64,000 nt of DNA, from the NCBI RefSeq assembly GCF_010731635.1, contig NZ_AP022583.1:434001-498000 (forward strand), in the 5' to 3' direction. Below, piece by piece: positions 50,132 to 57,868 of the stretch. Numbering within the stretch: the first letter of the stretch is position 1; each line of letters begins with the position of its first letter. The notes beneath the pieces are model-generated. The model made no database searches and was not told the origin of the DNA. It was given only the letters and a program-made list of their open reading frames with translations. Origin of the DNA: Mycobacterium noviomagense (GTDB lineage: Bacteria > Actinomycetota > Actinomycetes > Mycobacteriales > Mycobacteriaceae). Both the position numbers and the translations under genes were made by a program.

Positions 50132-50758
50132 TCAGTGCCCAGGTGCTTGGCCGGCACCGGACTGACCGACAGCGCCGTTCAGGCCGCCGATCAGAGTCTG
50201 GAGCTGCTTTTGTGCATCCGACGGCGAGGGACTGGCGGGAGCAGGCGTGTCAGTCTTCTGCCACGGTTGGCAGCCGTCCGTCTTGAATGCCTTGTCGCTC
50301 GGGTCGATCTGCACCACCTGCGGCTTCTTGGTCATGGCGTTGTCAACGATGTCCTTGCCGTTCGCCCCACCCAGTCGTTTCCAGTAGCACGCGCCTTTGC
50401 CGACAGGTCCCGCAGTGCTGTACGTCCCCGGTGCGATCTCGGTTCCCACCGCAAACGTGCCGTCGTGGTCAATGGCCGTCTTGGGCCCAGGTGCAGGCGG
50501 CGGTGCAGGGTTATCGGCCTTGGGGGTAGGCGCAGGCGGCGGTGCAGGGTTGTCCGTCTTCGGGCCTGGCCCAGGCGGCGATCCAGCGTTATGGGTCGCC
50601 GGGGCGGGCCCGGGCGGCGGCCCAGCGTTGTGGGTCGTGGGAGCCGGCCCGGGCGGCGGCCCCGGGTTATGCGGATCAGCGCCGGCGATCCCGGCGGATG
50701 CCCCACACGCCGCCAGCACAAGCGTCGCAGCGAAAATCGCTGTCTTCTTCGACCCCAT
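50132..50758 (-). CDS. secreted or lipid-anchored Pro-rich protein with C-terminal CYW domain
   Basis: 208 residues. MGSKKTAIFAATLVLAACG is a signal peptide with a LAAC lipobox at Cys18, though an AGA-DP site near residue 28 would also fit signal peptidase I. Residues 30-94 are five 13-residue Pro/Gly repeats (N-x-x-PPPGPAP type). Then a domain FAVGTEIAPGTYST, GACYWKRLGG follows, seen in many actinobacterial exported proteins of unknown role. Two Cys (GACYW and DGCQPW) could pair. It lies beside tRNA-Arg where M. tuberculosis has Rv1291c, a small exported protein; orthology is uncertain. Confidence 0.82.
   Translation of the reverse strand: MGSKKTAIFAATLVLAACGASAGIAGADPHNPGPPPGPAPTTHNAGPPPGPAPATHNAGSPPGPGPKTDNPAPPPAPTPKADNPAPPPAPGPKTAIDHDGTFAVGTEIAPGTYSTAGPVGKGACYWKRLGGANGKDIVDNAMTKKPQVVQIDPSDKAFKTDGCQPWQKTDTPAPASPSPSDAQKQLQTLIGGLNGAVGQSGAGQAPGH
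50477..50671 (-). repeat. 39-bp repeats encoding Pro-rich linker
   Basis: Five 39-bp units, each encoding a 13-residue Pro/Gly segment beginning with Asn. Units diverge slightly (GPPPGPAP against APPPAPTP). Within the exported protein at 50132-50758. Confidence 0.75.
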
Positions 50759-50980
50759 CGGACAGCACTTTCAGCCGGATACAGGTCGCGGTCTGTTTAA
50801 ACGCCTCGTCCCACAGCGCTCGCAGCTGAACGTTTCCATCGGTTCCGCCTGGATAAGCCCGGGCCGCAGCGGTCACAACGGCCATCACAAGAACGGTGCC
50901 AGACGTCACCGCCAACCGCGCGGAGGAGAAATTTCTCGGCGTGTCGAGCTAGCAGTCGCCTCGCGAAACGCTGGTCGTCA

Positions 50981-52090
50981 CTACTTGAGCGCTGCTGTAC
51001 CGGGGTGCGTCACCGCGACGTGCACTCTGGCCCATGAGTTGTTGGCGTATCCCCTTGGATTCCAGAGGACTTCGGCCGATTCGGGTTGGGTAGCTCCGGT
51101 GGTGTCCCAGGCGCGCGCCGTCACGGTGAGCGGTCCCGGTTCAGGCTCGACCGTGAGCGACCAGTGCCGCCAGGCCCACGGACTTCGCGCAGCCGCCAGT
51201 TCGGCCTGGCGCCAGCTGTTGCCCTGATCGAGCGATACCTCCACGCGGGCAACGCCAGCCCCCTCGCCGGCCAACGCATAGCCGCGGATCTCCAGCGGAC
51301 CCGCAGCGACTTCAGTTCCATCGGCCGGAACCAGGATGTCGCAATTCAACGCCACCGAGGACAGCGAGCGGCCTGCCAACGGCCCGGCGGTGTGCAGGTC
51401 GCTGTCTGCGGGCAGAACTCGGTAGGCGACGGACTGAAAGTAGTTCTGCGACGGCCCTTTTTGCACAGTGACGGCGTTGACCCACTTGACGCTGCGAGCC
51501 CCGATGTATCCGGGCACCACTACCCGCACAGGGCCGCCGTGGATCCGCGGCAACGCTTGGCCGTTCATCTCCCACGCAAGCAGGACTTCCCCCGACATAG
51601 CTTTCGCCAGCGGGATGGAGCCACCAAATTGCTGGGCCGGCACGGCCAGCGGCGACACATCCGGACCAGTAAACGCGACGTGCACGTCGTCATCACGGCC
51701 CGCTCCTGCCACAGCCAGCACGTCGGCTAACCGCACCCCAGACCACTCGGCGGTCGAGATCGCGCCGGAGCCCCACAGGTCTTCGTCGACTATCGCCCGA
51801 ATCTCGTTGAAGCCGGACCGCCGATTGCCCGCACATTGCAGTGTCGCGATCACGGTGTGGATATCAAACCTGCTTTGCAGCGCCGGCAGGCTCAAGCTGA
51901 GCGGCGAAGTGACCAGTCCGTCGACCTCAAGTCGCCATGCGTGGACCGGTATCTCGGGGACCGGGCCGTGATTGCGGCAATAAAAGATATCCACTGGCGT
52001 GACCTCGTTGCGGGCTAACGCCGAGCCGCGCGGTTCGGCGTTGAATGGCGATCGCGTGTGAACAATCATGGCCGGGCTTTTTCCCCACAT
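50981..52090 (-). CDS. sulfite-oxidase-family molybdopterin enzyme
   Basis: 369 residues, no signal peptide, so probably cytoplasmic. The Mo-cofactor domain covers about residues 15-245, with the molybdenum-ligating Cys86 in TLQCAGNRRSG and the conserved HGGPVRVVVPGYIGARSVKWV. The C-terminal Mo-co dimerisation domain runs from about 255 (ALNCDILVPADGTEV to PQSAEVLWNPRGYANNSW). No heme domain is present. The reaction may be sulfite oxidation or reduction of an oxidised substrate; sequence alone does not decide. Near the cys sulfate operon, but not in the same transcript. Confidence 0.88.
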   Translation of the reverse strand: MWGKSPAMIVHTRSPFNAEPRGSALARNEVTPVDIFYCRNHGPVPEIPVHAWRLEVDGLVTSPLSLSLPALQSRFDIHTVIATLQCAGNRRSGFNEIRAIVDEDLWGSGAISTAEWSGVRLADVLAVAGAGRDDDVHVAFTGPDVSPLAVPAQQFGGSIPLAKAMSGEVLLAWEMNGQALPRIHGGPVRVVVPGYIGARSVKWVNAVTVQKGPSQNYFQSVAYRVLPADSDLHTAGPLAGRSLSSVALNCDILVPADGTEVAAGPLEIRGYALAGEGAGVARVEVSLDQGNSWRQAELAAARSPWAWRHWSLTVEPEPGPLTVTARAWDTTGATQPESAEVLWNPRGYANNSWARVHVAVTHPGTAALK

Positions 52091-52227
52091 CAGTCCGGCT
52101 TCCTCGCTCTAGTGCACGGCGGCAGTGGCCCCGGCGCGGCTTTGGTTCGCGCCAATTTGCACTATCTCAGGTTTGCTCGTGGTCCGTATAGGACGATGGG
52201 GCTCATGCTGGACGGAGTGGTCCGGCG

Positions 52228-52881
52228 ATGACCGGCGCGCCGGCACCTTGGATCACGATTACCGGGCTCGACGGCTCCGGCAAGACGACGTTGTTGCAAG
52301 CGTTGTCCGAGGAGCTCGGCGGCTTTCATTTCCGCTTGCCCTACCACCAGTTCGTGCGGGACTCGCTGAGCCTGTCCGGCGGCGGGTCGGCCTTCGGTGA
52401 CGTGCATACGGATCGCTTGCTGTTTGCCGTGGACGCGCGGTTGACCAATTCGCTCGTTCGGCAATGGCGGCAAGTCCATCCGGTCCTGCTGTCGCAACGG
52501 GGTTGGATGGACAACTTTATCTTTGGCGCCGTGCAAGGTGTCGACTACAACGACACCAATGCGCTGCTGCGGCCATACGAGCTTGAATGCCCCTCGGCGG
52601 TCATCTATCTGATCGCCGAGCCGCACGTGGCCTTCAGCCGAATCGCGGGCGACGAGCATGCCGACAAATTCGAGACCCTCGACTTCATCCGGGATCAATA
52701 CCGAGAGACCTTGAGGTTTTATCAATGCGTCAATTCCGGCCTGCCGATACTGGCACCCTTCGCGGGCATTCCCGCCATCCTGATTGACACGACGACAAGG
52801 TCAACCGCCACTGTGCTCAAGCAGGCGCGGGCCTTCCTAAACCGCGCGCTGTCATCGACCATCTGCAGCAGGACGCTGTGA
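52228..52881 (+). CDS. thymidylate-kinase-like P-loop protein
   Basis: 217 residues. P-loop GLDGSGKTT at 13-21, then a Tmk-like arrangement: QFVRDSLSL, LLFAVDARLTNSL and SQRGWMDNFIFGAVQG, where an Arg-containing DR(Y/W)-type motif is expected. It resembles dNMP kinases but does not look like the housekeeping Tmk. The ATG at 52228 follows a weak GGTCCGGCG. It is the first of a group of genes that I do not recognise from the M. tuberculosis order. Confidence 0.75.
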   Translation: MTGAPAPWITITGLDGSGKTTLLQALSEELGGFHFRLPYHQFVRDSLSLSGGGSAFGDVHTDRLLFAVDARLTNSLVRQWRQVHPVLLSQRGWMDNFIFGAVQGVDYNDTNALLRPYELECPSAVIYLIAEPHVAFSRIAGDEHADKFETLDFIRDQYRETLRFYQCVNSGLPILAPFAGIPAILIDTTTRSTATVLKQARAFLNRALSSTICSRTL

Positions 52882-53029
52882 GCTCCGCTATAAGTCGAAG
52901 GCCAGCGCGAAGAACGGCATCAAGTCCGTACAGACCAATGCGCCCGGCGCGACCGTGGTGGACCTGACGGTGTAAACCCCGTTCAGCGGAGGGGTCAGCT
53001 CACTCCGTCGTCCAGCACAGCATCCGCGC

Positions 53030-54058
53030 CTAGTTGCGGTAGCCGAGGCTTCCTGACGGCGATGGGAAAAGCGTTCCCTCCGACGGCAGAACTCCCGACG
53101 ATGGCAGAACTCCCGACGATGGCAGAACTCCCGACGATGGCAGAACTCCCGACGACGGCAGAACTCCTGACGAAGGGAGAGTTTGTGACGAGCACTTCGT
53201 CAGAACGCGCGATGCAGCGTCATGCTCGCTCTGCGTCATCCAGAGTCCGTACTTCGCTTTGACGTCGACCACCCTCGTTACGTAATCGCATCGGAAATCT
53301 TTATTGCTAGGCAACCACGTCGACACATCGCTGGACTTTTTCTTCCTGTTGGCCTTGCCGCTGACGGCGAGAAGGTTTAGAGGGTCATTGGCGAACCGAA
53401 CTCGCTTTGGTGGGTCCCACTGCTGAGCGCCTGTTTCCCAGGCATCCAGCAGCGGCACCACGTGGTCGACCTGTACTAGGACGTCAGTCCCTTCTTCCCG
53501 ATTGAATGGGACGTCTTTTCCGGTATACGGGTCATGCAACACACCCGACAGAACCTTGCAATTGTTCACGGTGACGACGTCCGACAGATCGCGCCGCAGA
53601 ATGTCGTTGCGGGTGTCGCAGCCGTTGTGCCCACCTTCGACGTCAACGTCGTCCGTCCACGGCGGCCCGAACTGGTACCGAGAGTAGCCAGTCGTCGGGT
53701 CCAGCCCCCTGACGGGGATTGTTTGAAGCAGTGCGAGTGCGGCTTTTTGCGCCGTCGGATTTTCGCTCCTGCCGACCTTCTCCTTGTTGTAGATGTGAAC
53801 CACGAACGCTATGAGCAGAATGACGGCAATTACAGCGAACACGCTCAGCACAATTGTGTTGTTCTTCTGGCGGGGATTGAGTGCCGACTTCTGCGCTGGT
53901 TCTTCCGGCGCGAACGCTGAGGTTTGTCTTTCCAGTGGTAATTTCGACGGCCCTGGTTTGGCCGATGCGGCTAGATCTTCCGAATTTCCCGAGTCGTCCC
54001 GTGAGCTGTTTTGTAAGCCTTCCCGAAGGCCGTCGCTAAATGCCTTCCAAACGCCCAT
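53030..54058 (-). CDS. membrane-anchored DUF1524/HNH nuclease-like protein with repeat tail
   Basis: 342 residues from ATG 54058; the frame is open to 54094. Residues 1-60 are hydrophilic and cytoplasmic, followed by one transmembrane helix (NTIVLSVFAVIAVILLIAFVVHIY). The outer part contains a DUF1524 domain: VDHVVPLLDAWETGAQQW, FANDPLNLLAVSGKANRKK and CDYVTRVVDVKAKYGLWM. In this family DHVVP supplies the HNH histidine and the NLL/N residues bind metal. After the domain come five LPSSGV units and LPSEGT, encoded by an 18-bp VNTR. Extracellular nuclease activity is inferred, as in other exported DUF1524 proteins. Confidence 0.83.
   Translation of the reverse strand: MGVWKAFSDGLREGLQNSSRDDSGNSEDLAASAKPGPSKLPLERQTSAFAPEEPAQKSALNPRQKNNTIVLSVFAVIAVILLIAFVVHIYNKEKVGRSENPTAQKAALALLQTIPVRGLDPTTGYSRYQFGPPWTDDVDVEGGHNGCDTRNDILRRDLSDVVTVNNCKVLSGVLHDPYTGKDVPFNREEGTDVLVQVDHVVPLLDAWETGAQQWDPPKRVRFANDPLNLLAVSGKANRKKKSSDVSTWLPSNKDFRCDYVTRVVDVKAKYGLWMTQSEHDAASRVLTKCSSQTLPSSGVLPSSGVLPSSGVLPSSGVLPSSGVLPSEGTLFPSPSGSLGYRN
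53082..53177 (-). repeat. 18-bp VNTR
   Basis: The unit ACTCCCGACGATGGCAGA is repeated with an 18-bp period from 53091, four full copies plus partial ones at both sides. It encodes LPSSGV on the minus strand, at the C-terminus of the DUF1524 protein. Near-identity of copies points to slippage. Confidence 0.92.
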
Positions 54059-54090
54059 AGCCGCGGAGTGTAGCCACCTGGTCGGACAGG

Positions 54091-54318
54091 TCACCCCATA
54101 ATCGCGCCGTCAGGTTCGGTCAACTCGCGGCGCTCGTCCAGCAGCGCGTCCACCAGCCGCATGGATGGCTGCACCCCGTACTCCTCGCGGCATGCCCGAT
54201 GAATGGCAGCGAGCAGCCGAAATTCGGCGCCGATGGTGTCGCGGTCGCGCATGGTGGCGAAGCGTAGCGGTCGGGTGGCGGCGCGCAAGTCACCGAGTTC
54301 GTCGGTGCTGTCAGCCAC
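54091..54318 (-). CDS. small conserved-looking protein, unknown
   Basis: 75 residues from GTG 54318. The stretch DELGDLRAATRPLRFATMRD and ECRRL-like helical tail (IHRACREEYGVQPSMRLVDALLDERREL) have the composition of a folded helical protein, whereas the part of the frame upstream of 54318 does not. No ribosome binding site is clear. It is divergent from the next gene, with 54 bp between starts. No function can be proposed. Confidence 0.5.
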   Translation of the reverse strand: MADSTDELGDLRAATRPLRFATMRDRDTIGAEFRLLAAIHRACREEYGVQPSMRLVDALLDERRELTEPDGAIMG

Positions 54319-54372
54319 AATTGGAGGGGCCGCTGCACCGTGGCTGAACCACGACGGACGATGGGAGACAGG

Positions 54373-54918
54373 ATGATTGGGTACATCGCGTCCGAAAACC
54401 CTGACCTGGCACCGGGCGACAACATCTTCCCGCAATCGGACAGCTACGACCCGCTCTGCATTGCTGATTCGCACGAGTTAGCCGTGGCATGTTGGCGGTA
54501 TACGCTGACAGAACACACGTACTACCGCGTCGAGGCTCGCCACGTGTATGAGGGTGAGCCGGTACCGTTTGGCGACGTCCCCGGCCTGTTCCACTGCCAC
54601 GCGGCAACAATCCTCGGGAAGGTGCATGATGGGACGGGCGGCATGACCGGAGGTGTGGTCGGCGGTCCACGATGGTCCAACGAGGAATTGTGGCCCCGCA
54701 TAAAGATGACGCGGTGGCCTGACGGCAGCGCACTTTATGACGACCAGGGCTATGTCATCAACTGGCCAAACGCCACCCGACCTGATGAGCAGATGACGGT
54801 GGCCGTCATGCGGGAACGCCGGTACCTACTACCCACCTACATAACGGTTCAGCTTGAGAGCGTGCGCCCCGGCAGGTTCGGAACCGGCTGGCCGCCGTGG
54901 GGGCCGCCCCACTCGTAG
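54373..54918 (+). CDS. hypothetical protein, unknown family
   Basis: 181 residues from ATG 54373, chosen because GGGAGACAGG is correctly spaced; an upstream GTG at 54340 is less likely. The sequence is rich in Trp, Tyr and Pro (GYIASENPDLAPGDNIFPQ, EELWPRIKMTRWPDGSALY), without signal peptide or membrane helix. No known motif was recognised. Together with the small Zn-ribbon protein downstream it looks like accessory, possibly phage-derived, content. Confidence 0.6.
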   Translation: MIGYIASENPDLAPGDNIFPQSDSYDPLCIADSHELAVACWRYTLTEHTYYRVEARHVYEGEPVPFGDVPGLFHCHAATILGKVHDGTGGMTGGVVGGPRWSNEELWPRIKMTRWPDGSALYDDQGYVINWPNATRPDEQMTVAVMRERRYLLPTYITVQLESVRPGRFGTGWPPWGPPHS

Positions 54919-55022
54919 CCGCCCAAACTAAGGACAGTTAGCGGCGGGTTTTTGCCAGTCACCTTAAGTAGTGCGCTGCGTGTACCGTGCCCCGAATGCA
55001 TTAACTGAAAGGCGGGACCGCA

Positions 55023-55187
55023 ATGGCCCTTAAGGAAGCGGATAAAGCACAGCTCCTCGAGAACGGCTTCGTGCACGCCGGAAACTCGTACGCTAGGTGC
55101 CTTGCCTGCGGACACAACATCTACCTGGGTGACCCGGAAAAGGTTGACCCCTCCCTGGAGCATCGGTCCCACTGCCCGTGGCGATGA
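55023..55187 (+). CDS. 54-residue Cys/His zinc-ribbon-like protein
   Basis: ATG 55023 follows GAAAGGCGGG; stop TGA at 55187. The product is MALKEADKAQLLENG onward, with Cys and His spaced as RCLACGHNIYLG, 20 residues, then HRSHCPWR. Two CxxC-type ligands plus His/Cys could bind one zinc. Short proteins of this kind are common in mycobacteriophages and mobile elements. Downstream lies a terminator-like hairpin. Function unknown. Confidence 0.6.
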   Translation: MALKEADKAQLLENGFVHAGNSYARCLACGHNIYLGDPEKVDPSLEHRSHCPWR

Positions 55188-55337
55188 AGGGACACCGGCA
55201 AGCGGGCAAAATTGCGCGCCTCGGTCGGCGTCAGGATCAACCCCTCCGCCAATTTCCCAGGAGGACCTTAGAACCTGCGGGCGTTGACCGTAAGAGGCGT
55301 AACGTTTTCCATTGGTTCAACTCCTCTTGAGTTGGGC

Positions 55338-55375
55338 CAAAACCCCCGGCGGTGCCTGCCGTCGTCGGGGCTTTA
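55338..55375. terminator. terminator-like hairpin
   Basis: CCCCCGGCGG, a short loop and CCGTCGTCGGGG form a GC stem flanked by AAAA on the left and CTTT on the right. A second dyad, CAACTC-N5-GAGTTG, lies at 55318-55334. They probably end the transcript of the small zinc-ribbon gene. Confidence 0.55.
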
Positions 55376-55378
55376 ACG

Positions 55379-55650
55379 GCAAGCGGGTGTCACCACAAAC
55401 GCGTCGCCCGCCTTGGCGAGCATGACCGGGTCGTGCAACTGGGCACGATCACCGTCGTCACCAGCCGTACCCGATCGGTCCAGGCCGCCAGGGCCCCCAG
55501 CAGTGTCAGCGTCTCGGGATTGTCGAAGGCGATGCGCTCGCCCCAGCACAGCGAGGAAAACGGGCCCTCGTCGATCGCGTGCGCCCAGTCCCGAAGCACG
55601 GCGGCATCCAAGTCCGGCTCCATCACCGGCATGGTCATTGCGATGTGCAC
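55379..55650 (-). pseudogene. remnant of an F420-dependent LLM-class oxidoreductase
   Basis: Starting at ATG 55650, the translation MHIAMTMPVMEPDLDAAVL to WTDRVRLVTTVIVP is the N-terminus of a luciferase-like flavin/F420 monooxygenase. Right after VIVP the family continues QLHDPVMLAKA, but here that stretch lies in the +1 frame, so one base has been lost near 55440. After MLAKA the similarity stops, so the remaining 200 or more residues are gone. A decayed gene fragment. Confidence 0.78.
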
Positions 55651-55712
55651 GACGGGATTGTGGCATGGGCAAGTCTGCGGCTCTGCGGTCGCCGACGTGG
55701 CAGCATGTTCAC

Positions 55713-56126
55713 GTGGCCATCACCACCACTTCCATCGCGCATGTCCGGCTGACCGTCACTGATATCGAGCGCTCGCGACAGTTCTACGAAAGCGTTTTTG
55801 GTTGGCCGATTTTGCTGGAAGTGCCCGACAACGCCGACGCGGCCACCCGCAGGCGGCTGAGCTTCCTGTTCGGCGGTGTAATCTACGACTTGGGCGGCGC
55901 GCTGATCGGGCTGCGGCCGGTCGCCACCGACACCTTCGACGAAGACCGCGTCGGGCTGGACCACATCGCGTTCCGCACGGGCAGTAAAGCCGAATTGGAC
56001 GAAGCCGCTAAGCATCTCGAACAGCTCGGCATCCACCACGAGCCGGTCAAGGACATCGGGCCGTCCTACATCCTCGAGTTCCGGGACCCCGACAACATCG
56101 CGTTAGAGCTCACCGCGCCCAAGTAA
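55713..56126 (+). CDS. VOC-family (glyoxalase/bleomycin-resistance-like) protein
   Basis: 137 residues from GTG 55713 (VAITTTSIAHVRLTVTD); the start is uncertain. Two VOC modules: AHVRLTVTDIERSRQFYESVFGW and LDHIAFRTGSKAELDEAAKHLEQLG, ending YILEFRDPDNIALEL. H10, H in LDHIAF and the final E fit a metal-binding set. Substrate unknown. Its frame extends back into the LLM remnant region without signs of coding. Confidence 0.82.
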   Translation: MAITTTSIAHVRLTVTDIERSRQFYESVFGWPILLEVPDNADAATRRRLSFLFGGVIYDLGGALIGLRPVATDTFDEDRVGLDHIAFRTGSKAELDEAAKHLEQLGIHHEPVKDIGPSYILEFRDPDNIALELTAPK

Positions 56127-56237
56127 TGCGCGGAACCTGCGCGCGAACGTGCGCAGTTGTACGCGCTACGCGGCGTGTCGCTGCACAGACGCGCACACTC
56201 GCGCGAAGGGAAAGGGAGTGGTTGACTGGCAAGGGCC

Positions 56238-56627
56238 ATGGCTATCAGCTTCAACCACACCATCGTCGCGGCCCGCGACAAGAAGAAATCCGCACAGTTT
56301 CTCACCGAGCTGTTCGGGCTACCGGACCCAGTCCCGGTGGGCCGGTTCATGGCCGTCACCCTCGAGCACGGCGCCACCCTCGACTACGCCGACGTGCCCG
56401 ACGGCGCGGAGATCCGCCCTCAGCACTACGCATTCCTTGTTTCCGACGACGACTTCGACGCCATCTACGGCAAGATCTCCTCGCGCGGCATGGAGCACTG
56501 GGCCGACCCACGCGGTGAACGGGTCGGGGAAATCAACCACAACCACGGCGGGCGCGGCGTGTACTTCCGCGATCCGTCCGGCCATCACCTGGAGATCCTC
56601 ACCCGGCCCTACGGCTCGGGCGGCTGA
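56238..56627 (+). CDS. VOC-family dioxygenase-like protein
   Basis: 129 residues from ATG 56238 behind AAGGGAAAGGGAG. FNHTIVAARDKKKSAQFLTELFGL forms the first module and QHYAFLVSDDDFDAIYGKI and YFRDPSGHHLEILTRPYG the second. H7, H64 and E122 or so are the likely metal ligands. It is a second VOC gene 111 bp behind the first and convergent with rrf2. Substrate unknown. Confidence 0.86.
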   Translation: MAISFNHTIVAARDKKKSAQFLTELFGLPDPVPVGRFMAVTLEHGATLDYADVPDGAEIRPQHYAFLVSDDDFDAIYGKISSRGMEHWADPRGERVGEINHNHGGRGVYFRDPSGHHLEILTRPYGSGG

Positions 56628-57104
56628 TCAGCCGGCGCTGCGCGGACCGTGCCGCTTGCTCTCCTGAGCGCGGTAGTCGTCGGCGAGCTGTTTGACGTGC
56701 TTGGGCAGCGCGCCTGCGGCCACGTCGGCCAAAGTCGTTTCCTCCAGCACTGCCCGCATGCTCGCGCGCAGCGCACGCCACACGTCGGTCAGCGCGGCCG
56801 TCGGCCCGGAGTACGGCAGGTCCCCCAACCCGATGTCGCGCACGCTGGCCAACGGGCCATCGATACAGCGCAGCACATCGGCGATGCTGATCTCGGTCCC
56901 GGGCCGGGCCAGTTCATAGCCGCCGTCGCGGCCCCGGTGGCTTCGGACCAGGCGATCGGTGCGCAGGTCGGACAGGATGTCGACAAGAAACTGTGGCGGG
57001 ATGCTCTGGGCGTGGGCCAGGTCGTCGGTCTTGACCAGCTTGCCGCTGTCGACGGCGGCGAGCTGGATCATCGCCCGAACGGCGTATTCCGCCTTGGCCG
57101 ACAT
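56628..57104 (-). CDS. Rrf2-family transcriptional regulator, probably of sulfate assimilation
   Basis: 158 residues from ATG 57104, preferred because AGGG is upstream; GTG 57110 is an alternative. The winged helix reads [16 protein letters not shown], then [20 protein letters not shown] and the wing [12 protein letters not shown]. Only one Cys (RCIDG) is present, so there is no IscR-type three-Cys iron-sulfur site. CymR, a Cys-free Rrf2 protein, controls cysteine metabolism in Bacillus. Here the gene is the fourth of the cysD-cysNC-cysQ-rrf2 operon, 35 bp behind cysQ, so autoregulation of sulfate activation is likely. Ortholog of Rv1287. Confidence 0.9.
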   Translation of the reverse strand: MSAKAEYAVRAMIQLAAVDSGKLVKTDDLAHAQSIPPQFLVDILSDLRTDRLVRSHRGRDGGYELARPGTEISIADVLRCIDGPLASVRDIGLGDLPYSGPTAALTDVWRALRASMRAVLEETTLADVAAGALPKHVKQLADDYRAQESKRHGPRSAG

Positions 57105-57139
57105 GCGCACCCTGTGATTCTGCCACCGGCACGGTGGCG

Positions 57140-57868
57140 CTAGCCGGTGACGGCCAACACCGCGTCGGCGTGCTCGGGGCGGCACACCAGAAGGTCCGGA
57201 AGCAGTGGATCGGCCTGGTTGTAGACCAGCGGCGAGCCGTCGATGCGTGAGGTGTGCAGGCCGGCGGCGCGGGCCACGGCGACAGGTGCGGCCGAGTCCC
57301 ATTCGTATTGCCCGCCGGCGTGGACGTAGACGTCGGCCAGTCCCAGGATGATCGCGGCGACTTTCGCGCCCGCCGAGCCCAGCTCCACGAGGGTGCCATT
57401 GAGTTGTTCTTGCACCTGCAGCGCGATTGCCGGCGGGCGGGTGCGTGACACCACGATGCGCGGCCGGCCACTGTGTGCCGGCGGCGCCGTGACCGTCGGT
57501 GTGGCGAGCGTCGTGCCCTGCGCCGGCAGCGCAACCGCGCCGGCGATCAGTTGCCCGGATTCCCAGAGCGCCACATGCACTGCCCAGTCCACACGGCCCA
57601 GCTCCGAAAACTCCCGTGTGCCGTCCAACGGGTCGACGATCCATACCCGCTCAGCTCGTAATCGCACCGCGTCGTCGTCGCCTTCTTCGGACAGCACCGC
57701 ATCCCCCGGCCGCTCGCGTGCCAGTGCCTCCATCAAGAAGTCGTGGGACCGCTTGTCCCCCGTTGCTTTTCGTTCGGCTGGAGCTGCGTCGGCCAGCTCC
57801 TGGCGCACCGTCAACAGCAGCTCTCCCGCCTGGGTGGCCAACCGGGCGGCCAGCTGGTGATCGCTCAC
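57140..57868 (-). CDS. cysQ: CysQ-like 3'-phosphoadenosine-5'-phosphate phosphatase
   Basis: 242 residues of the inositol-monophosphatase superfamily. The metal-binding motifs are [20 protein letters not shown] and [14 protein letters not shown]. It removes the 3'-phosphate of PAP or PAPS and so relieves product inhibition and toxicity during sulfate assimilation and sulfation. The GTG start overlaps the cysNC stop (GTGA). The M. tuberculosis cysQ (Rv2131c) is located elsewhere and is longer; this copy is placed inside the cys operon. Confidence 0.9.
   Translation of the reverse strand: MSDHQLAARLATQAGELLLTVRQELADAAPAERKATGDKRSHDFLMEALARERPGDAVLSEEGDDDAVRLRAERVWIVDPLDGTREFSELGRVDWAVHVALWESGQLIAGAVALPAQGTTLATPTVTAPPAHSGRPRIVVSRTRPPAIALQVQEQLNGTLVELGSAGAKVAAIILGLADVYVHAGGQYEWDSAAPVAVARAAGLHTSRIDGSPLVYNQADPLLPDLLVCRPEHADAVLAVTG

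Noticed and set aside
49976..55400. Prophage integrated at tRNA-Arg
   Set aside because: No integrase, no duplicated tRNA 3' end and no structural phage gene were found; only an eroded-element hypothesis is left.
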